From Verrucomicrobiota bacterium (GTDB lineage: Bacteria > Verrucomicrobiota > Verrucomicrobiia > Methylacidiphilales > JBCCWR01), in the NCBI GenBank assembly GCA_039192515.1, contig JBCCXA010000034.1, positions 1-39,932 of the forward strand: 39,932 bases of DNA, written 5' to 3'. Made by a program: the position numbers and the translations under genes. Positions 10,101-18,560 of this stretch are shown in pieces; position 1 is the stretch's first letter, and each line of letters opens with the position of its first letter. Below the pieces are notes generated by a model. The model had not been told where the DNA came from. It was given only the letters and a program-made list of their open reading frames with translations, and did no database searches.

Positions 10101-12259
10101 GACTCTGTTAAGCTATCTCTTATCATGACACCTATTCTCGCTTTTCTTTCAGTCGCATTCTGAAAACCCTGTTGAGTGACTTCAGCAGGAGAGGGAATTC
10201 TTATTTTAATGTATCCATCCCCTCGGATCGGCTGATAAAGATAATGAAACTCATCACTGGTTTCTCCCCTATTGAAACCAGTTCCCGATGCTTGTAGAAC
10301 AAAAGTGTCTTGGTCCAGGTAAGTTGCTGGAGGACCTGGATCACTTATTGGGGCTGGATTGCCAACAGCCACTCCTGGTAAGGCGACATCTCCTATATCC
10401 AGGCTTTCCCATGGAGATTGTAAAACAGGGTTGGAGCCATTTTGGAATTCCGTAAGATGGCTGGCGCCATCGCCGTCAGGATCATCAGTATCTAAGACAT
10501 CTTGTATGGAGGTGATATTGTCGTTAGACACATCCGTATCTAGAGCTACTGCATCAATAATCTGATACTCCCACCAGTCCTCAATGCCATCTCCATCGGC
10601 ATCAAGAAGCCCTGCGGTAATATCAGTTACTTTGATAGAAGCTGTTTGGCTGGCATCTCCTGAGACAAGCCCGACACCAGCATAGTAAAAGCCGTATTCC
10701 CAGTCGAGAGCTAGAGGAATAGAAGCAAACTCTATCCAGTCCGACTCGTTTGGGGTACCCGCAACATCAGAGTAATAGGCAGTAAACTCATGGCCTATTT
10801 TATCGATCTTTAGCCATAGAGGAAATTGATAAATACTGTTCGGACTTGCCTGAGTATTTGTGCCCGCAGAAGACATCAAGGTTGTGAGTTCAAGATAATC
10901 TAGAAAAGGTTGCACACTGGTACTACCATTTTTAGTAGCACTTATGGTATTAGAAGATAGATCAAGGGTCTGATTATCTAGAGAGGTTGTGGTTGTCCAA
11001 TTCAGGACCCCATCCACTTCGGTGTTGGGAAAGTTTAATGCGCTATCTATGACGTTCCCATTTAGTTCGATCTTGAATTTCCTATTATTCCTACTGGAGG
11101 CATAACCAAATAATAAATCTACATCTCCATGAGGTCCTAGTGTCCAAATAACTGGGTTGTTAGGTCTAACATTAAGATATAGGCCACCAGAAGCATTCTT
11201 TCTTGCCTCCAGGGCTGCCAAAAGGTAAGGCGTGTCCTCTGCTTCTAAGCGAATGACTTCACCAACCTTGTTTTTTCTATGAATCAATTCCAGGGTCCCA
11301 TCCTGAGCAAGCATAAAGCTCACATGTCTAGAGTCTGGGTTGAGGTCCTGTCGCAACATGATGCCCGCTTTCGCGCCGATGGGTAGTAAAGAAGTCGTTT
11401 CTGCTAAACGCACGATGATGGATTGATCTCCAAAATTTAGCTGCCCCATATAATGCAAGCTATCTTGGTCTGTGCCCAGGAATCCTCTACCGCTTGAAGT
11501 CAGGGTAAATTCATCACTGGTGTCATCATAGGTAGCTGAGCCCTTAGAATATCCTAGAAGCAAATCATCTAGCGTATCGCCAATATCCACATTAAACCAG
11601 GGGTCCGGGAGTAATTCATTGAAGTATGGATCTGTCCCGGCAGCTAATTCGGTCTGATTATCTAGACCATCCCAATCAGAATCTTCATACTCTTTTATTT
11701 CATCAAATTCGATGACTCCATTATTATCACGGTCTACACCTAGGCCTTCGTCGATGATCTGCTGTTCCCAATAGTCGGCAAGACCATCTAAATCGGAATC
11801 CAAAATAAAACTAAAGATATACTTAGCCTGACCTAGGGTCGCCACTTGGTCATCCGCAGGATCTGCTACGATCAAGAACTCCCCACCATAGATAGGTATT
11901 TGAGGAGGATAAATTTCGGGAATCGAGTAAAGCTGGCTGGCAACCCATTTGAGCTGACCAATTTGAATTGTTTGATAATCTTCGGGTAGAGGAGCTGTCT
12001 GCATTTCCCATGTTTCTACCATCTCCCCTAAAGAACCTTCACCTGTTGGTAACTCTCCACCTACAGCCATCACAGCCATTTTTGCCTTAATGGTTAGATA
12101 CTTGAGCTGACCAAGGTTACATGCCGCATAGTCCTCCGCGGTTCCCTGCAACACACTCTGGGAAGCCCACCAAGCAGGAGGGTCTTGCTGTGCTTTTAAC
12201 CCTACACTAAAAGCACTGGTTAACCCTATTAGAACCGTGACTAAGATTATTTTCCTCAT
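7109..12259 (-). CDS. Giant secreted multidomain protein with TSP3 repeats and lectin-like modules
   Basis: This is a 1716-aa protein with a Sec signal peptide (residues 1-23, cleavage near L-K-A-Q). Residues 48-149 carry three copies of a GQLK-type motif (NLGQLKYL, QIGQLKWV, TLGQAKYI). Calcium-binding thrombospondin-type-3-like acidic repeats occur at about 153-212, 552-611 and 844-886 (for example DADGDGIEDWWE). Between them are two beta-rich modules (about 219-550 and 615-843) resembling DUF1349/concanavalin-like domains; both open with a W-x-x-(V/L)-DIGD pattern. Residues about 895-1020 look like a carbohydrate-binding beta-sandwich. Residues about 1230-1390 and 1400-1600 look like two versions of an H-type-lectin-like module. 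No PEP-CTERM or Por-type sorting tail is seen. It probably acts at the cell surface in adhesion or glycan binding and is encoded just ahead of the membrane protein and RHS genes. Domain names are by eye. Confidence 0.85.
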   Translation of the reverse strand: MRKIILVTVLIGLTSAFSVGLKAQQDPPAWWASQSVLQGTAEDYAACNLGQLKYLTIKAKMAVMAVGGELPTGEGSLGEMVETWEMQTAPLPEDYQTIQIGQLKWVASQLYSIPEIYPPQIPIYGGEFLIVADPADDQVATLGQAKYIFSFILDSDLDGLADYWEQQIIDEGLGVDRDNNGVIEFDEIKEYEDSDWDGLDNQTELAAGTDPYFNELLPDPWFNVDIGDTLDDLLLGYSKGSATYDDTSDEFTLTSSGRGFLGTDQDSLHYMGQLNFGDQSIIVRLAETTSLLPIGAKAGIMLRQDLNPDSRHVSFMLAQDGTLELIHRKNKVGEVIRLEAEDTPYLLAALEARKNASGGLYLNVRPNNPVIWTLGPHGDVDLLFGYASSRNNRKFKIELNGNVIDSALNFPNTEVDGVLNWTTTTSLDNQTLDLSSNTISATKNGSTSVQPFLDYLELTTLMSSAGTNTQASPNSIYQFPLWLKIDKIGHEFTAYYSDVAGTPNESDWIEFASIPLALDWEYGFYYAGVGLVSGDASQTASIKVTDITAGLLDADGDGIEDWWEYQIIDAVALDTDVSNDNITSIQDVLDTDDPDGDGASHLTEFQNGSNPVLQSPWESLDIGDVALPGVAVGNPAPISDPGPPATYLDQDTFVLQASGTGFNRGETSDEFHYLYQPIRGDGYIKIRIPSPAEVTQQGFQNATERKARIGVMIRDSLTESSKMAAMVISRDKDIPSDFDIRYIHRSEASVTDETDDLRGTDQLNLFGGGNSAPDQTLPVWLKLERKDNVFTGSFSKDNITWYELESEPTNLLISDQAYIGIALASNENAQLLTAVVDNVEVVTYDQDLDGVSDDVESQAGTDPTQSNSDGDLLGDYEEIFGTFTDPKVDDIVSVETFKAIKGNAVSSYKGNWRSYRNGFYNLTQAGSVTYDLEIGSGEAGIYRLDILLENMSVDPLRNRFELLVYVDGMYAGIASAFIDPSQSKVAWIYLPYLNVGSHSITLEMHHYFSFQKMRIESLTLQKINGVADWYQQRLQMLNSVDTVTSSPVSPVCLEGNAFLYQLVSINGSLNAQLAPDDRWFSNIALNASGPTAVNVSFENGGLTLSPFDVTWEATDVYTASDMTIRKDDALLFEANLSNSAEVVITKDSVQVASYTINGGQRQQHLFNEAGIYTIESNQNGGSGYNMFDVTVVTANLGEDFYAWIGKERIWAPDTFDIALDAENHMQADGRVDFVSTTSLLIGSHIGEENFGTEDSLERTVEKLGYIILEPGTGTISGVHYSAALGSNVVKGLGNIIDGDTDAPYIYDLSGFSNPDVAVASIAGMNGGDGAWPLLYGSNPLDTGSGTLSLAVDEDLIYDDGVGFVDPEEQIADTDNRIHPPEQLAYAVFDHTTPDGTGPKLQKGVLNNVGSSWVNVSLTESYSEMVVVATPNYDETQLPIVTRIRNANGSSFELKVQNPSGTTITGGYRVHYIVMEAGVYPGVQAGLIDRDTPTVAGKKDWDQGLLEIPLGRTYSNPPVMLGQVMTHNDPQWSVFWSRGAYRSDPPLLSAYEVTTYEPKGRAIVARTEPGGPVIDAVNVQGIALASSVNSTTQVVETLEDGTEVIEMSLILTQAIEGLTVELVIFQNGVMFFDDNLPTDENGNLIFMEDSDGDNELDARLGSQTLTLTMDDFDENGVAVATFLMNTPDDPDNPQTDENTTICHRLFIYQDGELVGQR

Positions 12260-12380
12260 AATGGTTTTCTTTATTTTTAAACCGCTAATGCACTTGAATT
12301 AAAGCTGATCATCTTTTCATTTACTGGTGGCTCAGATAACAGCAGATACTTGAAAGAGTTTGGCCTTACTTGATAAAGAC

Positions 12381-14516
12381 TTATTGACCAAACATGGGGA
12401 TATCACCGGCCGGTTCAGTGGTAATGAATTTTGTTGCCGTAACGTTTTCTGTAACTGTCCAATCCCCATCGACCGTGTTAGGGCCTAAAAATGTATTAAT
12501 CTCGTAAACCGTTCCAGAGTCAGGGATAGCAGTATACGTTATACTCGGCTCTGTTATAAATTCATTCCAGCTGTTATTCTTTTGGTAATAATGGACAGAG
12601 ACAGCATTCTGGCCTGTTATCCAGGTATCACCTAATTGAGCCCATACAGAAAGCACATTTCCATTAATTCCTGAGCCAGCTTTGCGTATAACTTGCACAT
12701 CCTTAACAGCTGGACTAAACCCACTATCTAAGTTAATCAGAGCAACATTAACTCCAGCTAACTGCGACCCATCATTGCGAGCATGAACAGAAATTCGTTG
12801 TCTACGATTTCCGTGACCATAATTACCAGGGTAGATATCCCAATCTGCTCCTGCAAAGAGGTATGATCCATCTAACATCATTTCTCCTAACTTGATCCAT
12901 TTATCATTTGTGGGACCTTCATGAACTTTAGACCCTATACGCCCTGTTTTCGTAAGCACAGTATTATGAGCAGAATCTCGTGCTAAGCCTGGAGCTTTTA
13001 TTCCACCCTCCATTTCTAAGTCACCTGCCATCCAAGTACTACCAGCCCAATTGACAGTAAAGGCGTTAGAGCGATCTTGCAATGACTCGCCGGCTCCGTT
13101 ACCTACAATCAAAGCTAAGTCAGTATCAACAGAAGAAGTTCTAGTTCCTTGAGGTTGGTTATATCGGCCAACGACAATTTGACTAAACCCATCGGCAATA
13201 TTACTATGCCCTAAGGCTACTGAATAATCTCCATAGGCTCTTGCAGAAGCGCCAAGAGCTATAGCTCTTGTGCCTAATGCGGTAGATTGTGCTCCGCCCG
13301 CAAAAGAAGCATAACCAGAGGCTTCATTCAATACCCCTAATGCTGTTGAACCGTTAGCAGTTGCTTCTGTCTTAAAGCCAAGAGCAACTGCGTATGTATC
13401 AGTTGCTTCTGTTTCAAAACCTAGAGAAACTGCAAATAGATCAGAAGCTAGATTATTTGTTAGATCGCCTCCGACTACTGAATTTGTTCCAGTACCCGAA
13501 CTTATGGAAATATTGGAGGAAAGATATCGTAAATCGCCACTGCTTTGAGTAAGCACATCGACTCCGTCAATCTGGATACTAGGTGATAATGGATTAGGAT
13601 TTAAGGTAATGACATCATTGGTAGGGTTCGTTGGGTCAACAAGGGTCAGCACATTGTTGGCATCCAGGATCATTTTAGGTGCTGAGGTGACATCGGCATT
13701 TTCGGAAAAATAAAATGCGGCATCATCTTGGTGAGCCTCCAGAATAACTGTAGAAGCTCCTCCCGGCTCGTCGTAAGTCAAGGTTACGACAGGGACTGGA
13801 TTGACTGGATCATCTAAGTTATTGACGGTCACTGCATCAAAGCTTGAGCCTGACGCACCTGCCTCAATGTCCATGACCAGTGCTTTGACTCGCCAATTAT
13901 TTGAGTTGCCCGCGCCCACGGCTACGTAGAGTTGATCCCCTGTGGTCACGGTAATGGGTGTTCCTGGTGCATAACTGGCGTTGGGCTTCAGATTATACTG
14001 AGAATCCACAATGGTATTGGTATCCGAGTCCCAGAACACAAAATCCATTTTATCTCCTGAGTTGGTGCCCAAATTAAAATCAACCTGATTGAGCAAGAGT
14101 TGGTTACCAGAGGCAGTTAAGCCCGTCGTATCAAAGGTATAGACGATCCCCTCCCCCAATACATCCAATTTATTGTTACCTACTCCTATTCCATTATTAC
14201 CGCTAAACTTGATGGTGCTCGCGGAGGTGAGATTTCCTTTGTAAGTCTCAAAATTAGCTGGATTGGCTGTGAGATCCCAGTTGTTCACTCCCGAGATCAC
14301 GTAGGAAAAGGAATCCCCGGCTGCGGCATTGGTCAAAGTGCCAGTGGCCGAAGGAGTGCCCGGATTACCGGCAACCGATAAGGGATTTGCCGTGACCGTC
14401 CAATTAGCGGAACTTGAGCTGCCGCCTCCGCTGTTGCCTATAGTGACTTGTGCGTTTGTGTTGGTTGCAATGAGCGCAACCCCTGCCAAAATGACCCAAA
14501 TGTTATTTTTTTTCAT
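12381..14516 (-). CDS. Secreted protein with YadA-like left-handed beta-roll and tail-fibre-like C-terminus
   Basis: This 711-aa protein begins with a clear signal peptide (residues 1-22, ending T-N-A-Q). Residues about 36-260 are a beta-rich, low-charge region full of N, T, G and S. Residues about 350-455 hold the repeated pattern (T/Y)A-x-ALG-x-x-(S/T)-x-A (SLGFETEAT, ALGFKTEAT, TALGVLNEAS, ALGASARAYG, ALGHSNIADG), which matches the head repeat of trimeric autotransporter adhesins and some phage tail fibres. The next stretch (SNAFTVNW, then WMAGDLEMEGG) resembles tail-fibre or endosialidase-type connectors. No YadA-type membrane anchor is visible at the C-terminus, so this is not a classical trimeric autotransporter. 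It is 121 bases upstream of the giant protein gene and may share its transcript. The start is supported by the signal peptide; no clear Shine-Dalgarno is seen. Confidence 0.85.
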   Translation of the reverse strand: MKKNNIWVILAGVALIATNTNAQVTIGNSGGGSSSSANWTVTANPLSVAGNPGTPSATGTLTNAAAGDSFSYVISGVNNWDLTANPANFETYKGNLTSASTIKFSGNNGIGVGNNKLDVLGEGIVYTFDTTGLTASGNQLLLNQVDFNLGTNSGDKMDFVFWDSDTNTIVDSQYNLKPNASYAPGTPITVTTGDQLYVAVGAGNSNNWRVKALVMDIEAGASGSSFDAVTVNNLDDPVNPVPVVTLTYDEPGGASTVILEAHQDDAAFYFSENADVTSAPKMILDANNVLTLVDPTNPTNDVITLNPNPLSPSIQIDGVDVLTQSSGDLRYLSSNISISSGTGTNSVVGGDLTNNLASDLFAVSLGFETEATDTYAVALGFKTEATANGSTALGVLNEASGYASFAGGAQSTALGTRAIALGASARAYGDYSVALGHSNIADGFSQIVVGRYNQPQGTRTSSVDTDLALIVGNGAGESLQDRSNAFTVNWAGSTWMAGDLEMEGGIKAPGLARDSAHNTVLTKTGRIGSKVHEGPTNDKWIKLGEMMLDGSYLFAGADWDIYPGNYGHGNRRQRISVHARNDGSQLAGVNVALINLDSGFSPAVKDVQVIRKAGSGINGNVLSVWAQLGDTWITGQNAVSVHYYQKNNSWNEFITEPSITYTAIPDSGTVYEINTFLGPNTVDGDWTVTENVTATKFITTEPAGDIPMFGQ

Positions 14517-14699
14517 AATTTTTTTATAAAAATTTTGCGCTGATTGAGGTTATAGCTGTTGAGTTAAATAAATTACCGTTGCAAAATGCCGATAAATCCG
14601 ACTAAGTCAAGGGTTTATCAAACGTCAGAGCGAAATTTGAAAGGGCATTTTTACATCTATAGACGTAAGTCGTTACTTTTCTGACACTTCCATCATTTA

Positions 14700-14748
14700 C
14701 TTAGCAAAGCAACCATTAGGTTACAAAAGACTAATACGTGATGCTAAG
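14700..14748. repeat. Nested inverted repeat between sulfatase and adhesin genes
   Basis: CTTAGCA (14700-14706) pairs with TGCTAAG (14742-14748), and inside it ATTAG (14715-14719) pairs with CTAAT (14731-14735). It begins 11 bases after the sulfatase stop in the minus direction. There is no T-run after it on either strand, so it is not a standard intrinsic terminator. It may be a weak structured 3' end, an operator, or chance. The rest of the 243-base gap (14517-14759) shows no gene. Confidence 0.25.
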
Positions 14749-14759
14749 AAAAAGTAGCT

Positions 14760-16220
14760 TTATACTCCCGGAACATTCCGACTAGAAGGATTGTTACGAA
14801 TTTCAAGGAGGAGTTTCTTAGCCTGTTGGGCAACTTCTGGATGGTTTTTGAATACGTTTTCCTCCTCTGCAGGATCTTCCTCAATATTATAGAGTTGCTC
14901 GAGCATTTTGCCCTTTTTAACTTCACTGGTTCCAGCTGCCGGGATCCCTTCAATATACTTCCATTTACCAAAACGCAGAGCGTGTCTCCCCAGAACATCT
15001 CGGTTTATTAGATGAGGGCGATCACTTTTCTGAGTCGTATCCTGCAGGATGTTCCAGAAGCTGAAGCTATCTGGAGCGGCCACGGCTGGATCCGGAACCT
15101 TACCATCTACAACTTCTGCAATGGTGGCAAACAAATCACCCGTGGTCACAAGCTCATTGGAGACCAGTCCTTTACCCAATTTAGCAGGCCAACTGACGAT
15201 GAAAGGGACGCGCAGACCGCCATCGAAAATGGTGTGTTTATCGGCTCGTATATCACCATTGAATTTAAAACCCATGTCAAAGGTGATTTTTTCATGCTTT
15301 TCGTCGTTATTAGGGATATCACCGCCATTATCAGAAGTAAATATAAACAAGGTATTTTCGAGAGCCCCTTTCTCTTTCAAATAATCAATGAGCCTACCCG
15401 TTACTCGGTCTGTATCTTGAATGAAGTCTCCATATAGACCCGCCCCGCTTTTACCTTTCATATACTTGGAGGGAATGATTGGGTGATGAACCGCTACCGC
15501 ACCAAAATAAAGAAAAAATGGTTTTTCTTTTTCCTTATTAATCCACTCAATTGCTTTGTCCATGGTAGTATCCATCACTTCATCAGTAACTCGTTGGGGT
15601 GCATCATAGCCTGCGTAGGCATCTTTGGCTTTATAGTAGCTTGTGCCATAGACCTGCATTTTATCTGACTTCAGTCCATATATTCCATCGTTTTCAATAT
15701 AGACCTTATGAAAATCATCCAGGTTGTTTGGAACTCCAAAATGATAATCGAAACCAACTTGCAAAGGTCCTGGCTCAATTTTTCCGAGTAGGTTCTTAAA
15801 CTTCTTTTCTTTATATCCAAGATGCCATTTACCAATAGCAGCCGTGCGGTAGCCTTTATCTTGGAGGAAGGAACCTATCGTCTTTGTTTCGGGGTCAATG
15901 AGTAATGGATCCATGGTGTTGACAACAGACTTCTTAAGGCGAGTTCTCCATGAATATTGGCCAGTCAACATGGTATAGCGAGTCGGCGTACAAACTGATG
16001 CCGTAGCAAAGGCATTTTTAAAAAGAATCCCTTGTTCAGCTAATCCATCAAGACGGGGCGTTTTCACAAAATTCTCTGGCGCACCATATGAATTGAGACT
16101 CCCATAACCTAGATCATCTGCCATGAAAATGACAATATTGGGCTTTTCCGCCATGAGGGATGTAGGTAAAAGCGTTGCTATGGGTAAGCAATGAAGGAAA
16201 CGAAGTATTTTACTGAACAT
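14760..16220 (-). CDS. Secreted formylglycine-dependent sulfatase
   Basis: This is an arylsulfatase-type enzyme that hydrolyses sulfate esters, probably on a polysaccharide. The frame can start at 16319, but the Met at 16220 gives a normal signal peptide (MFSKILRFLHCLPIATLL, cleavage near L-M-A) directly before the sulfatase opening NIVIFMADDLGYG, so that start is preferred (486 aa); the longer form is 519 aa. Numbered on the longer form, the metal-binding Asp pair is 68-69 and the CTPTR signature at 110-114 has Cys110 for conversion to formylglycine. GKWHLG supplies Lys164 and His166, the HH at 278-279 and SDNGG at 329-333 match conserved sites, and Lys361 precedes the GG motif. It is Cys-type, so it needs a maturation enzyme not present in this window. 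It is divergent from the symporter/GH38/HAD operon, which suggests shared use of a sulfated glycan. Substrate and subfamily cannot be told. Confidence 0.92.
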   Translation of the reverse strand: MFSKILRFLHCLPIATLLPTSLMAEKPNIVIFMADDLGYGSLNSYGAPENFVKTPRLDGLAEQGILFKNAFATASVCTPTRYTMLTGQYSWRTRLKKSVVNTMDPLLIDPETKTIGSFLQDKGYRTAAIGKWHLGYKEKKFKNLLGKIEPGPLQVGFDYHFGVPNNLDDFHKVYIENDGIYGLKSDKMQVYGTSYYKAKDAYAGYDAPQRVTDEVMDTTMDKAIEWINKEKEKPFFLYFGAVAVHHPIIPSKYMKGKSGAGLYGDFIQDTDRVTGRLIDYLKEKGALENTLFIFTSDNGGDIPNNDEKHEKITFDMGFKFNGDIRADKHTIFDGGLRVPFIVSWPAKLGKGLVSNELVTTGDLFATIAEVVDGKVPDPAVAAPDSFSFWNILQDTTQKSDRPHLINRDVLGRHALRFGKWKYIEGIPAAGTSEVKKGKMLEQLYNIEEDPAEEENVFKNHPEVAQQAKKLLLEIRNNPSSRNVPGV

Positions 16221-16462
16221 AGAAACGAAGATTATAATCGTTGATTCGACGACAAGTCCAGAGAAAGATATTCGAATAAGCATCCGCATCAGGAATAATA
16301 GACCTCGCATTACCTTCATACATAGGAATAGCGCTTGCCTCTTTCGAACATAAACCTTAGCCTTCTTCGCTCAATAATTGTGGATGCAACAATCATTCCT
16401 AAACAATTGAGAGAGTAAACTGAAACAGATCTTAGGACTTACAAAATAAAAATATGAATCCA

Positions 16463-16496
16463 CTTTATTGATCTTCCAGAAGGCTGGAGAATAAAG
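16463..16496 (+). promoter_or_regulatory. Hairpin or palindromic site upstream of the symporter operon
   Basis: CTTTATT (16463-16469) is complementary to AATAAAG (16490-16496). Inside it TCCAG (16475-16479) pairs with CTGGA (16484-16488) around an AAGG loop. The structure ends 30 bases before the symporter ATG, in the 306-base stretch between the preferred sulfatase start (16220) and the symporter start; this becomes 207 bases if the longer sulfatase form is real. It could be a leader hairpin or an operator for sugar-responsive control. The symporter has AAAGG at 16512-16516, 10 bases before its ATG. No gene is seen in the rest of the gap. Confidence 0.35.
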
Positions 16497-16526
16497 ATCA
16501 TCCACTAAAACAAAGGTATAAACACT

Positions 16527-18560
16527 ATGAATAGTTACTTTGGAACCATTGACTACGTCTTAATGGCTGTCTACATCATCATCCTAGTTGGCATAGGTCT
16601 GGCTTTGAAAAATAGAGCTTCGGAAAGTCTTAAGGATTATGTCATAGGCGGTAATAAGCTTCCTTGGTGGGCTATGGGAGTCTCAGGTATGGCTCAGTTT
16701 CTAGATCTCGCTGGAACCGCACTGATCGTTTCCTTCCTTTTTTTGCTTGGGCCAAGAGGGCTATTCATCGAATTCCGAGGAGGGGCCGTTCTTATCCTCG
16801 TTTTTATGATGCTTTGGACCGGTAAATGGCACAGGCGTTCAGGTTGTATGACCAATGCGGAATGGAACCTCTTTCGCTTTGGGGACCGCTGGGAGGCTCA
16901 CTTCGCCAGAATTCTTAGCGTTGCTGGCGGCTTTTTTAATAACGTAAGCCTTATGGCCTATTTGATCTATGGTACGGGAATCTTTCTAGCTATGTTCCTG
17001 CCATTCGAGCCTTGGCAATGTGCTGCCGTCATGATTGGGGCGGCCACTATCTACACGATGTTATCCGGCTTCTATGGGGTTATTCTTACCGATCTTTTCC
17101 AGTCCGCCATTATCATCCTGGCGGTTGTCTTCATCTCTATCATTTCATTTAATTTGATCACCGACTCGCAAGTCTTCTATGAAACCGCAGTAAAAGTCAG
17201 TGGTAATACCGAGTGGAAAGACTGGTATCCTCAATGGGAAACAAAAATGCCCAAGGGCTATGAGGCATACACCCACTTGATCATTATCATGAGTTTGTAT
17301 CTGATGAGAAATGTCTTCTTCGGTATGGGTGCGGGAGGAGAGCCTCGCTACTTCGGGGCAAAAAATGACAAGGAATGTGGTAAGCTCACTTTTCTCTGGA
17401 CGCTGCTAATGGCTGTCCGGTGGCCCATGATGATGGGACTTGCTGTTATGGGCATTTTCTTGATCAATGATCTATTCCCTAACCCCGCAACGACAGACCA
17501 AGCTTCGGCCATTATCCGTAACGCCTATCCTGAGGTGACGGAAAGCACCTGGCAAAATGTGATAGCGGATGTTGCCAATAAGCCCGAAGAGCTATCACCT
17601 GCTATGATTGGACAACTTGAAGAATTAGTAGGTGCCAGCACCGCTGCTACTTGGAATCAAAAGATTCAGCTTCTTGGTTTTCACGGGAGTATCAACCCCG
17701 AAAAAATCCTACCCGCTGCGCTCATTAATTCCGTAGGTGATGGACTAAGAGGGTTGCTCGTCATTGCCTTTGTAGCAGCATCATTATCTACATTTGCCAG
17801 CTATGTGAATCAAACCACTGGACTGGTTGTCAATGACTTATATCTGGGCTACATCCGAAAGAAAGCTAAGACCAAGGAGCTTATTTACATCAGCTGGTTA
17901 ACAGTTCTGGCGCTTGTTGGACTGGCCTTTGCCTTCTCAGCTACTCTCAGCAGCATCAATGAGATCTGGGGCTGGTTTATCATGGGTATTGGTTCTGCTT
18001 TGATGGTACCGATCACCTTACGTTTCTACTGGTGGCGCTTCAATGGAGGCGGGCTAGCCTGGGGAACATTTACAGGACTTACGGGTGCCATTGTCCAGCG
18101 TCTTTTCTTTCCAGAGCTAGACGAATTTGCCACCTTCGGAATTGCTCTAGCTTCAGGGTTTAGTGGTTGCATCTTAGGCACTTACTTGAGCCGTCCGACC
18201 GAGCATAATGTTCTGGTGAACTTCTATCGTAAAACAAGACCGTTTGGTTTATGGGGTCCTATGAAGGAGGCCTTAAATAAAGAAGAACGTAAAGCCATGA
18301 ATAAAGAACATTTTCGTGATATTATTTCAGTTCCTTTCGCCTTAACTTTTCAGGTCGCCATCTTCCTGGCACCTATGCTTTTCATCATTCACAACTTTGA
18401 AGGCTTTTGGTCAGTCTTTGCCATAGGAGTAGTCGCTTTTGCCGGTTTGTGGTATTTCTGGCTAAGACATTTAGGCAAGGCTGATGACAATAATGTGATC
18501 GGGGAAAGAACTGCCCCTGATCCATCCCCAACAGAAACTAAAAAAGAAAATTATGTCTAA
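16527..18560 (+). CDS. Sodium/solute symporter (SSS family)
   Basis: This is a 677-aa inner-membrane transporter of the SSS family (SGLT/PutP type, LeuT fold), expected to couple sodium uptake to uptake of a sugar or similar solute. About 13-14 hydrophobic segments are visible. The N-terminus (DYVLMAVYIIILVGIGLAL, then DYVIGGNKLPWWAMGVSGMA) matches the first two helices of the family. The stretch AASLSTFASYVNQTTGLVVND near residues 420-440 fits the sodium-site helix. An extra soluble loop of about 65 residues (about 320-390) precedes it; to my knowledge similar loops occur in planctomycete and verrucomicrobial members. The C-terminal about 100 residues add two more membrane segments. Its last 8 bases overlap the start of the GH38 gene, so the two are translationally coupled. 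The cargo is probably the sugar handled by that enzyme. Confidence 0.92.
   Translation: MNSYFGTIDYVLMAVYIIILVGIGLALKNRASESLKDYVIGGNKLPWWAMGVSGMAQFLDLAGTALIVSFLFLLGPRGLFIEFRGGAVLILVFMMLWTGKWHRRSGCMTNAEWNLFRFGDRWEAHFARILSVAGGFFNNVSLMAYLIYGTGIFLAMFLPFEPWQCAAVMIGAATIYTMLSGFYGVILTDLFQSAIIILAVVFISIISFNLITDSQVFYETAVKVSGNTEWKDWYPQWETKMPKGYEAYTHLIIIMSLYLMRNVFFGMGAGGEPRYFGAKNDKECGKLTFLWTLLMAVRWPMMMGLAVMGIFLINDLFPNPATTDQASAIIRNAYPEVTESTWQNVIADVANKPEELSPAMIGQLEELVGASTAATWNQKIQLLGFHGSINPEKILPAALINSVGDGLRGLLVIAFVAASLSTFASYVNQTTGLVVNDLYLGYIRKKAKTKELIYISWLTVLALVGLAFAFSATLSSINEIWGWFIMGIGSALMVPITLRFYWWRFNGGGLAWGTFTGLTGAIVQRLFFPELDEFATFGIALASGFSGCILGTYLSRPTEHNVLVNFYRKTRPFGLWGPMKEALNKEERKAMNKEHFRDIISVPFALTFQVAIFLAPMLFIIHNFEGFWSVFAIGVVAFAGLWYFWLRHLGKADDNNVIGERTAPDPSPTETKKENYV

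Noticed and set aside
15012..15437. 141-aa plus-strand frame inside the sulfatase gene
   Set aside because: It is antisense to conserved sulfatase sequence and has no recognisable motif or ribosome site.
16221..16319. 33-codon N-terminal extension of the sulfatase
   Set aside because: The extension would bury the signal peptide, and the Met at 16220 gives a normal secretion signal directly before the conserved domain.
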